Notes under the pieces: generated by a model | Databases searched by the model: none | Told to the model about the DNA's origin: nothing | What the model saw: the letters and a program-made list of their open reading frames with translations, nothing else | Made by a program: the position numbers and the translations under genes | Shown here: positions 22,986-33,000 of the stretch, one piece after another | How the letters are laid out: every line of letters begins with the position of its first letter | Position numbering within the stretch: the stretch's first letter is position 1 | Source: Bombyx mori | Taxonomy: Eukaryota > Arthropoda > Insecta > Lepidoptera > Bombycidae | Length of the DNA: 64,000 nucleotides | Assembly: GCF_030269925.1 (NCBI RefSeq) | Contig: NC_085121.1 | Coordinates: 9,317,501-9,381,500 of the forward strand | Direction of reading: 5' to 3'

Positions 22986-24548
22986 CTAAATAGGGACAGA
23001 TTGTTTTATATTTTCTTTATTTAATGGACAAATTATGTTCCTGGTTTTGTCTTCAGCCCATACGCCATTTCCAGAAAAATAGTGTTTCTTCTCTAAAGCA
23101 TAAAGTACAAGACTTAACTTTTGACGATTTCCTAATCTATTAAAATCTAGATGGTCCAAATTTGAATGCACTGCCGTTTTCAAAGACTTTAATGCATCTC
23201 TTATTTTATCCCATGGATACAGAATAATAGGGCAATTAAAATAAATATCCTCGTGGCTAAATTCTTTTGATAACTTTTCACAGACATATTGCACTTGTAC
23301 TAATGGAACGTTTATCCAAAATGGATGTCTCTTTAAAATTCTACGGATCTCATTCATTCCATAGTTTTTACCAAGTGATTGTGATACACAGAATAAAAGG
23401 TCTTTACCTTTACCCAAACGGTCACCTGGAGATTTCTCAAAAACTTCATAATGTGCGGAGCTTCCTGATAAAATGTTCAGACTTAGACATTTCTTATTAT
23501 TTTCAAATGATTTACGAAGTCTATTTAAAGCTGTTTTATTGTAATGAATCATTTTCAAAAATCTAGGGTGATTCTGAAAGGTGTTAAATTCTGGTATACT
23601 TTTGGCATTCTCTAACCTTTCTCTCACAGTACTCGGTGCTAATGTATATATATCAAAGCATCTTCTTTGTGCTTCGTTATCAATTCCATATTCATTTAAT
23701 AATTTTTTCATTTCCATCATTGTAGAACATCTCTTAGTGGCCAACTTCGGATGACTTCTTATAACCTCTTTTATATCTAAACCTCCCAAGGATTGTAGAT
23801 TATACATAATGTCCTTCAGGTTTTCAGGGTCAACATGTATTAAATATAAGTTGCTTTTAATTTTTTTAATTGGCATCATAATTTCTGATTTTAGTATTGA
23901 TAAAGTTTTATTTATAAATTTCAATGGTCTGTGTCGAATTGTTGGGTATGTTTGTAATCCTCTATCAAATTCATTGTTTGTCAAATCCAGAACTAACTCT
24001 AAATACCTCTGTAATATTTTAAGACGTAAATCATACAGGTTATAGTTATTAACATCTCCTAAAATTAACGTAGTTAGTGATGTAGGCCACTGTGTCATAT
24101 AACCAGCAAGTCTATTCTCAACATTAATATGAAACGGGATGTCATTTGATTTTTTTAATTCATATACTGTTTTATGTTTGACTAAAGTTAAATATGAAAG
24201 TAGGTGTGATTTATTAATTGTTTGTATTCCACATTCGTCTAGAACTTGGTATCTAAGGCGTAATGTTTGAGGTAAAATACTAAACAGTGAAGGCTCTTCA
24301 ATAAGTACATTTTTATCAAATCCGAGTTCTCGAACAGTATTCACTAAATCTTGTACTTTGGCTTCATTTATATTCCGTAACACAGGATATTTTAAACAGA
24401 TGTATTGTACGTTGCTTTCTGATAAACTTAAATGTTTACACAAATGTTTCATACTGGTTTCTTCAACGTTTGTAGAAGAGTACCGTTTGGATGCGTAAAT
24501 TGATCTCCGTCGGAGAAGGCTCTTGAGTCTTACATTTCGTAAATTCAT
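22986..24548 (-). CDS. mTERF-family mitochondrial transcription factor, mTerf5-like
   Basis: A single 520-residue open frame with no intron, starting at an ATG (24546-24548). The N-terminus is strongly basic (KSLLRRRSIYASKRYSS), as expected of a mitochondrial import signal. The body is a run of about 30-residue helical repeats with the leucine/proline spacing of mTERF motifs, for example LGGLDIKEVIRSHPKLA, EIRRILKRHPFWINVP and EDIYFNCPIILYPWDKIR. mTERF proteins bind mitochondrial DNA and control termination or initiation of transcription. The size and the extended N-terminal half resemble insect mTerf5 more than the shorter mTTF, but I cannot separate these without alignment. The gene is flanked by a decayed mariner on the right-to-left downstream side and by a palindromic repeat at 24632-24680 just upstream. 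Confidence 0.75.
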   Translation of the reverse strand: MNLRNVRLKSLLRRRSIYASKRYSSTNVEETSMKHLCKHLSLSESNVQYICLKYPVLRNINEAKVQDLVNTVRELGFDKNVLIEEPSLFSILPQTLRLRYQVLDECGIQTINKSHLLSYLTLVKHKTVYELKKSNDIPFHINVENRLAGYMTQWPTSLTTLILGDVNNYNLYDLRLKILQRYLELVLDLTNNEFDRGLQTYPTIRHRPLKFINKTLSILKSEIMMPIKKIKSNLYLIHVDPENLKDIMYNLQSLGGLDIKEVIRSHPKLATKRCSTMMEMKKLLNEYGIDNEAQRRCFDIYTLAPSTVRERLENAKSIPEFNTFQNHPRFLKMIHYNKTALNRLRKSFENNKKCLSLNILSGSSAHYEVFEKSPGDRLGKGKDLLFCVSQSLGKNYGMNEIRRILKRHPFWINVPLVQVQYVCEKLSKEFSHEDIYFNCPIILYPWDKIRDALKSLKTAVHSNLDHLDFNRLGNRQKLSLVLYALEKKHYFSGNGVWAEDKTRNIICPLNKENIKQSVPI

Positions 24549-24631
24549 TCGGACAGTCTTTGGTATTTATTTATTTAGTTCAAATTCTCTAATTAAAATT
24601 CATTGGATAAAGTGCAGTAATAGGTAATAAG

Positions 24632-24680
24632 CATAGATTATACACTTAATATACCGTATGTATTAAGTGTATAATCTATG
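24632..24680. repeat. 49-bp near-perfect palindrome
   Basis: Arms 24632-24651 (CATAGATTATACACTTAATA) and 24661-24680 are exact reverse complements, separated by 9 bp. The same arm sequence forms a second palindrome at 37301-37367. It lies 80 bp upstream of the mTERF-like start codon. Confidence 0.9.
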
Positions 24681-24884
24681 GCAGTAAAGACTAAAGCATA
24701 GATTTTTTTTGGTACAATTTTTCATTATTTGGAAAGGCAAAGGGTCTAAACCCATACACCCTTAAGGCATAGACATTGGTTAAAGAGTAGTTTTATTTTT
24801 CTAACTGGAAAGGCAAAGATATCACACTATACTTACTGCCTAGTCTTTTATAATTTTTAATTTGAAAAATCATAATATTGACTG

Positions 24885-25092
24885 AAATGAAATTAAATGC
24901 ATTAATATGAAACATGGCATGAAATGAAATCAAATAAAATTAGATGAGATGATATGGGATAAAATATAATCTCAAGTAAAAAGTGGTCTTGTACTGAGAC
25001 TTTTTCAGTGGACTTTTTGGAGGATCCCGAAAAGTTACCTCCACATTTGTACACTTTCACAGATACTAAACAGATAATAAATCACCGTTATG
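24885..25092 (+). repeat. ATGAAAT-rich repeat shared with 6150-6410
   Basis: Same blocks as the first copy. Lies between the mTERF-like gene and claudin-like gene A; from 25093 to 25779 I see no gene. Confidence 0.75.
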
Positions 25093-25779
25093 CCCTGAGA
25101 GAGCCTTACTTCGAAAATACCAAAAAAATGGCAATGATTTATGACGTTATAATAATATATTTCCCTAGAATACTACGACTGTATACTTAACTAAACGAAT
25201 CTCTCCCCAGCACTGCAAGCAAGAGCAATGAAAAATACTTGCAGAGTTTGTCGGAACATAGCTTTCACTAGAATCCAGCACACTAAACTGTTTAAAACTG
25301 CTACAGTCGTACTATTTCCACTTCCTACACTAGCGCCGTTTCAGGGAGTCTTCGAACAATAAATTGCTGTTTACAGGTGAACACTTTGTCAACTTGTCCT
25401 CTATACATGATTGTATTCCTTAGTTCTATCCTCCATGTATAAAAATGGCCATGTAGGTCGTAGTAATCTTTTATAGTTTCCATTATTCTAAAACAAAAGA
25501 AAAAGTATGATTAAAATGATTAATAATAGGTAGACTGGACGACAAAAATATGAGACTATAAATGAGCTTACATGCTATAAATTTTTTATTTAGTGTAAGT
25601 TATAGTTTGTGGGCTTAATTCCCTATGCCTGTCTAATTATACGCTGTAAGAAAATTATTTGATATCATAGATTTAATATTTGATGCTTAATGTAATATCT
25701 GTGGTAGGGCGTGTAGTTTGTTGATATTTTCAAACTAGTCTAAACTTATTTAAAAAATTAAATTTTTGTAGTTTTTAAA

Positions 25780-27028
25780 ATGACGAAATCTAAGACAGGC
25801 TACTTTGCTTTGGGATTTTTCGCATTCGCAGCTCTTTTTATTATAATAGCATTTGGAAGTCCATATTGGTTGGTAACTGATGGGAAGCTAAAGGATTCAA
25901 AGTTTCTGAAAATAGGTAAGAATCGTACGTACGTAAACGTAAACGGAAAAATCTTTGTTTATTAACATCAATATCATTAACGCCAGGTTCGACTGTAAAA
26001 AGACAAACTCATAATACTGCCTTGTGATAATTTCAGGTTTGTGGGAAGTATGTTTCAACAAATTCGAAGACGTTCATCACTGGTACGATACCGTCTTTAA
26101 CAGCTGCTGGTGGATATTTGAAGAAGAATTCTATATTATACATGATATTTTATTGCCTGGTTTTTTCATTGCGACACAGTTCTTCTTCACCATAACATTG
26201 TGTTGTGTTCTGCTTTCGATGTTTTTGGTTTTTCTTTATTTAAAGAAGGACAAGGATGATGATGACTATTTGACACTATTGGTAACTTTAGGAACTGTGT
26301 TAGTGATCGGAGGTTAGTATTGATTATCAATTTTTTTATTTTGAATATTAATATTAACTATAAATACATTATTCAATTAAAATATTTACAAAATGAATCT
26401 CAGGTAATTACCAGAGCCCATAAAATCGACAAAACAATTCTCCCTCCCAAGCCATGAGACATGAGTTCTAAGCAGTTTTTTACAATGGCTGCTCTGCACC
26501 CTTCAAATCATTTAGCCCACTGTACATTGAATGCAGTGCAAAAATATTAGTTGCAGTATATTATGTTTAGAAATTCAATTTTAATTGATCTTGTATCATC
26601 ATTATTATCTATATTAGTCTTTGGGAATTAAAGAAACAAAGGCAAATAATATGTAAGGAGTAAGCTGTAAAATGAATTTAGCAATGAAAGTAAGCTTCTG
26701 ATAATAATTAATATTAATAATTAAGAGAGAAGAATAAAATCAATTTGTGTACTTTTCAGGCTTTTCTGGAATCATATCAGTTGTGACATTTGGAGCCAGA
26801 GGTGATGGGCGTGATTGGATGCCCCATTGGCAGAATAATGACTTGGGTTGGGCTTATGCTCTTGGAGTTGTGGGTGTAATATCACTGTTTCCTGCTGGTA
26901 TACTGTTTTTAATTGTAGCCAGAGTACACAAATACAAAAAACTGCATGAGATGCAGAGTCGTGAGCCATCCGCTTACAATATGCATGAAAGGAACCTTGG
27001 TTATACCAGAGGACACACCGATATTTAA
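25780..27028 (+). CDS. Claudin-like four-transmembrane protein A
   Basis: Three exons: 25780-25915, 26037-26312, 26760-27028; 226 residues, both introns phase 1. Four hydrophobic segments are visible at about residues 9-30, 87-113, 125-145 and 175-200. The first extracellular loop carries the claudin signature GLWEVCF with a second cysteine in NSCWW, giving the conserved disulfide pair. LPGFFIATQFFF opens segment 2. This family (PMP22/EMP/claudin fold) includes insect septate-junction proteins, so an epithelial membrane role is likely but unproven. The C-terminus ends T-D-I, a class I PDZ-ligand-like motif absent from the two paralogues at 40.2 and 47.6 kb. A polyadenylation signal lies at 27245-27250. 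A very degenerate Bm1 sits in intron 2 (about 26400-26530). Confidence 0.85.
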
Positions 27029-28044
27029 AGATATTGTAATATTAATTAAATGTAATCCGTCCATTTTGTGAAACTCATCAATGTGAAAGTAGTTGTAAGT
27101 TAGGTTGTCGTTTATATACAAAACTATTAAATTCAAATCCACTGGGTTGCCAGTATTGATAGACAAGTCTGAGGCCGACTTGATGGGGCAACCAAGCTAT
27201 CTACTGAAATGATACCATCTTATTCTTTTTAATCTACTAAAGCTAATAAAATATTTCTTCATAAGAGTGTAGAGTATGATAAACATTTTTTTAAATAGTA
27301 TTACACTGGTTCTTACCACAGCTTAGTTATAACAATTTTCTGGTAGAAATATCAGTATACAGCACTGAAAGGTGATGTTTTTTATATCGTAAGTAATCAT
27401 AGAATTTGTCAATTGGTAACACTGAGAAAATTGTTTAGATATAAGGTAGACGGGTTTATTTGGCTCCTAACATTCTACCCCAGTTTTAGTTTACCTCTAA
27501 TTAGCTTTCAGCAGCACAAAGTCATCTGGAATTTGTTAGAACAAAAAATCATGTCTGAATGAATACAATTATGAAAATACCAGAGCATGTGTAGGAATCT
27601 CACAACTGCATCATCATAGTATAGGTAATAAAGTTATTATGTAAGGCGTATGAATGAGTTTCATCAATGCAGGCCAGTCTGCATTCCTGTATTTTTTTTT
27701 ATATTTTCAAATATATATTGTATAAATAAATCTAAGAGTTAAAAAAACTGATAATAAGGGTAAAACCAATAAAAACTGATAAATAGGTTGCCTATTTGAG
27801 TATAACTGTTAGTGTAGGTATTGTGAGTGTAAACTGTGTGTCGCTTAAAGATTATTTTTATTTTAAACGCCTAGGTATGAATCTACAAAATGTGTAAGGG
27901 GTACTAAGTACAAATATAACATTTCTATAATGATACAGATTTTGTATATCCCATTTTACTCGATTTGTGGGTAAGCTCGAAGAAAAGGTTAGTAAGATTT
28001 AATATGTTAACTTGCTTTTGTACATACAATGTTTTTAAATATTT

Positions 28045-28312
28045 TGAAGTGAAACTTCTTTAGGCGTGTTTGAGAGTAAAATTTAACTCGCGACAGATTT
28101 GTTACGGCTAGACAGAAAATATACAATTTAGGAAGAGCGAGAGAAAAATATACAGCGTCTCGCGAACCATTCGACTGTGGAGAGAGAGAGAGAAAATACA
28201 AAGCGAGCTAGTTTTTCTTATACATAGCACTCCATATTACAAGAGAAATTTGATTTAAGGATGAAAAATAAAGAAAATCACAATACTACAGACCGCAACA
28301 GAAGTTTCACTT
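28045..28312. mobile_element. Short inverted-repeat element, same termini as 51911-52191
   Basis: The left end reads GAAGTGAAACTTCTTTAGG; the right end is ACAGAAGTTTCACTT, so the first 12-14 bp are inverted repeats. The interior differs from the copy at 51.9 kb and contains a short GA-rich stretch (about 28181-28192). It lies 1 kb past the stop of claudin-like gene A. Confidence 0.55.
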
Positions 28313-28576
28313 TTTTCATGTGCACCAAGTGCGCATGCACCATTTTTTTTTATGTTACTCGTTTTTCAGTCTACATACAGACAGAATATTATAATTTTTT
28401 TAGTGTTATCAATGAAGAAAGATTCTAAATATAAATAAATGATTTTGTATGTGTTGTATTTAATTTTTAATATTTTTATCTCCCATAAAACAATAAAATT
28501 GTAGACTGGTAAACAAGCATTAGGACTAAATAAATTTCTGAGTAATATTTCATTTTGTAAAAGTTTTATTATGTAA

Positions 28577-29885
28577 CTAGCTTTTTCCCGCGACTTCGTC
28601 CGCGTGGAAGAGTTACTTTGGCATAACGCAAAATTTTACTCGCCTCTCATTTACGTAGAAAGTGAAAATATTTTTCAATAATAGAATGTTAAGGAGCTAT
28701 TTAAGGTACCAAAAGCAGGCTTTTTAACCGACTTCATAAGAGGAAGTTATCAATTCGACCATATTTTTTATCTATGTATGTTCACCGATTTCTCGAGAAT
28801 GCCTGAATCGATTCTGATAATTATTTTTTCTTTTTTTGTTCGAAAGGGTAGACTTCCCAAGTGGTCCTGTTTTCATCAAGATCTTTATTACTAGGACCTC
28901 TTGTGAGTCCGCGCCGGTAGGTACCACCACCACCCTGCCTATTTCTGCCGTGAAGCAGTAATACGTTTCGGTTTAAAGGATGGGGCAGCCGTTGTAACTA
29001 CTTGAGACCTTAGAACTTATATCTCAAGGTAGGTGTCGCATTTACGTTGTATGATGTCTCTGGGATCCAGTAACCACTTAACACCAGGTTGGCTGTGGGC
29101 TCGTCCACCCATCTCAGCAAACAAAAAAAAGATCTGATGATGGGATCCTGGAGAAATCCCGAAAAATTATAATTGTCCAAGCCTATCTTGAAGTGATTTG
29201 GGTTTTTCAATGTTGTAATGAATAGCGTATTTGGATAGGGATTAACATCATCTTTATAAAAACACCTTCATAAATAATGCTTTATTTTAGAACTAGCGAC
29301 CCGCCCTCGCTTCGCTTCGGAAACATTAAAACACACATGAAACAAAAAATTTTAAAAAAAGTAGCCTATGTTCATCAGAGACAATGTCAGCTTCTAATGG
29401 AAAAACAAATTTTCAAATCGGTCCAGTAGTTTCGGAGCCTATTCGAAACAAACAAACAAACAAATCTTTCCTCTTTATAATATTAGTATAGACAAATTTG
29501 GATAGCATAAAAAAAGGTAATAGTGAGCCAACCTTAACATACCTATAGACTAGTATAGACATATGCTGTCGCGGACTTTTTTAGACTAGATCTTTTAAAG
29601 GGGAACAATTCTCTCATACATTAATTTAGCGAAACTTTAACCATTTCCGCAGCGCACGCAGTGGAAGCTCTCAAAAGAAGAAAAAAAACGCCGATTTTGA
29701 AACATTCTTTATTGGTGCTCCGCTTGTATTGGTCTTAGCGTGATGTTATATAGCCTATAGCCTTCCTCGATAAATGGGCTATCTAACACTGAAGAATTTT
29801 TCAAAACGAACCAGTAGTTCCCAAGATTAGCGCGTTCAAACAAACAAACGAACTCTTCAGCTTTATAATATTAAGTATAAGATTG
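28577..29885 (+). repeat. Cluster of ACTAGC-type RTE-like repeats
   Basis: Pieces begin ACTAGCTTTTTCCCGCGACT (28577) and ACTAGCGACCCGCCCTCGCT (29293). They end in the typical AACAAACAAAC...TTATAATATTAGTATAG (about 29448-29491) and again at 29842-29881. A Bm1 (28891-29131) separates them. No gene seen between 27251 and 30087. Confidence 0.65.
28891..29131 (+). repeat. Bm1 SINE, 5'-truncated
   Basis: CTAGGACCTCTTGTGAGTCC to CGTCCACCCATCTCAGC plus A-rich tail. Confidence 0.85.
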
Positions 29886-30087
29886 TTGTTTAATAAAATA
29901 TTCAGCGAATTTACAAAATAAAGATAAACTAAATTATTCTTATATTATTGAGATTCATTGACATTTACATGTATACATGTTGTATATTAGATAGTTTAGA
30001 TCATCATATCAATAAAGTCATTTTGTAATTTTAAAGAATTGAGAACAAGATTCGTAATTCTTTTGTTGCAATTATTAGTAGTCATCT

Positions 30088-33000
30088 TTATTTAATGGAT
30101 TTTGGGTAGACTAGTCGTACATTTAAATTTTGTGGGACTGTTTTTTTACAGAGTAAGGCGGCTTTTGCCGTTTCAAAAGCAATGCGGACACACAAAGATT
30201 TCCTTAATCCTAGTAGAACACCTAGTACAAAACCACTAGAAAAACAATCACCAGCACCAGAAACATTCTCAACATTTTGTATGTAATCAACTGGAAAATG
30301 GCTTATTAATGGTTCCTTTGTTGTTATATTTTTATTTACAATAAATACACCTTTAGATCCAGCAGTAACTATCAAATATTGTACCCTTTTGGCTACAATT
30401 TTTGAAAGTAATTTAATTTCTTCTAAATCTGAAGTTAAAGAGCCTCGTAAATTTGGCTCTAGAAAGGTAGCCATAGCTCTTAATTCCGCAACATTCGGAC
30501 TGGAGAAAGCCACCGTGTTCTCATTGTTTTGAAGGATTTTTGTTGCTTTCCTTCGGTCGGTCGGCTCGAAGAACACTGGAAAAAAAATATCTTTTTTATT
30601 TATTGCTGTAGCTGGGCATGTGAATTTATCGCTCATCCTGTATTAAGGCAATATTACATCTTACAGAAGCAGAGCACTCTTCTCTTTGTGTCAACCATCG
30701 ATCGTAGATCGTACGATCGATGGTGTCAACCCATTGTTGTCGAGACGGCGCCACGATAGAGATTTCCCCGAAGTGTTATCGGTTAGCGATTAGGGGGTCC
30801 AGCAAAGGAAACCCAAGAGAAAATGTGAGCGGCTCTATTGCAAGTTAAAAATAAATTTGTTAATATTGCAAGTTAAAATTAAACTTCGAGAGTGTTGCAG
30901 GAAGACCGTGTTTTCTAACTCTAGCCAGTCCTGACCCAATACAGTGTCCGTGAGTTACAAATAGCGCTATATCAGCGTGCTTCGGGTAGCCCGTTGACCA
31001 AGAGATTTAAAATGGCATGGGGTTAGCTTGGCCGGAAGAGATCCGCTCTGCGCCAAAGACGTATCTGTCTCGCCAGAGCTCTATCTCATCCGAGGTTCGA
31101 ACATGAGTTAATATACTGTACCGAGTATAGTTTGATATACATAGTATGGCACTATACCTTTTGGCACTATCTTTAAAAAAAAACCTCTTGCTACTTGGGG
31201 CGTCACTCTAATTAATTGTTCATTTTTTGTCGGACACTTTTTATATGTAAATAGAGTGTGGTACTTGCCTAAACTTCAAAAGTACATGCGGCTTCTGCAT
31301 TAAAACGAACAATCGTATAGTGCTTAATAATGCTTAATATATAGTCTCTAAGCTACAAGAGCTGGCAAACTCTCCGTCATCCATGTGCTGAGGATCGAGG
31401 TTCAATTCCCATAGGTATCGGACAAACATGGTATGGTGAACAGGTTTGTTTGCTATTTGTCTGGGTGCTTACTATCCATGTATGTATATATTAAAACATA
31501 TCGACGCTTGAAAGGCAAACATGACTAAGCGACAATGCGTGAACTTTACAGTAGAGCAATTTAAAGTTGAAATATTTGGAAAAAAAAATATTTTAACGAA
31601 TCTAACTGTAGGATTGAAATTATTTTAATAGACCTAGATATAGTTTTTTTTTTGCCCATTGAATATACTTAAAGGCTATTGCCTATCATTTGTGTATATA
31701 GCAGTTATTGTCGCTTATATATATTGTCCATAATTTGATAAACAGGTAAAATTATCTGAATTTTATATAAAAGGTTTCTCGTCACAAGTAAAATTATCTA
31801 AGCCAGCATTGAAAGATTTGGAGTAACGTGTAAAACAATATGAGCTATCGTTGAAAGATTTTCAGTAACATGTAAAGTTAGACAAATTCGCACAGCTTAA
31901 AGTTTCGTTTTGGGTATATTGGACTAAAGTGATCCCATAGTTCACAACAAATCGAGTAAATGTATCTAAATACTATTCCATTTTTTTATGCATGTAGAAA
32001 GTGTAAAGAATTGAACTAAAATGTAATAAATTACTTTGATAAATCATGCAAAAGAGCGAAACCAAAAGAGCGAGACATTTATGAATAAACATTTATTGTA
32101 AGAGACAATAGGGATATATTTTTTTGTAACAAAATCACGCTATTACTATTATATTTTATACAATATTAAATAAATAAACCATAACACATTGTAGTGTATT
32201 CCAATATAATACCAAAATCTAGTTATTGCCTCATCAGTCTTAAAAACAATAGAGAATTATTAAAACTCATAAAAGCTCTAGTTTTCAGAGTAAATCAACA
32301 ACAAAAACAATAATAAATTGTATTCTGCTATTAAACATAACCAAACTTAACAACACTATTGTAATTTAATCACTCTCCAAAGGCATACGATAGATATGCG
32401 ACATGAGATCTTGTTATTTTTTGTTAATCGATCACAATCTTCAATATCGTACAATGTCGTGCACGTGGAATGCTCAGAAACTCTTGTTTAAGACAATTAG
32501 GAATGACTTTGTCAGTGCAAAGTTTGAGCAAATCATCATATTTGGCTTTTGATATGGGTAACTGAGACCTATAACAAGATGTCAGTGATAACATGATTTT
32601 AGGCTGAACTTCGACATCAAAAGATGATGCAGAAGCATTCATAGATGTTTTGTATTTAACGCTTTGCTTGTATTTTTGGAAAGTCATAACACGGATCTTG
32701 CCTTTGAAGTACTTATCACTAATACTATCCCATTTATAAAAATCTTCATAGCTCAGTCTTTCCACCTGAAAAGGCGATGAATCTTGCCTAGCTGTTGAAA
32801 ATATTGTAAACCATTGTGACGATGCGTAAACAGTGATATTTTTTGATCGATTCTCTACAATAGCATGGTATCGACATGTAAGTGTGTCCCGTCAATAGAA
32901 AGTTTATTTGAATAATATCGATATATTTGCACTCCTGTAATGATGAATGCAACATTGCTAATACCGTATGGTTCCGGTTTTGGCCTGGACAACAGTCGCA

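Noticed and set aside
30576..30759. Extension of the last kinase exon to an upstream ATG (30634-30636)
   Set aside because: The frame opens through MSDKFTCPATAINKKDIFFP, but a good acceptor at 30576-30577 joins the 52-kb exon in phase and gives the family-typical sequence, so the upstream residues are intron.
31400..31497. tRNA-like string GGATCGAGGTTCAATTCCC next to the 3.4-kb transposon
   Set aside because: A B-box-like word alone; a related sequence at 10780-10860 lacks it, so probably another SINE relic rather than a gene.
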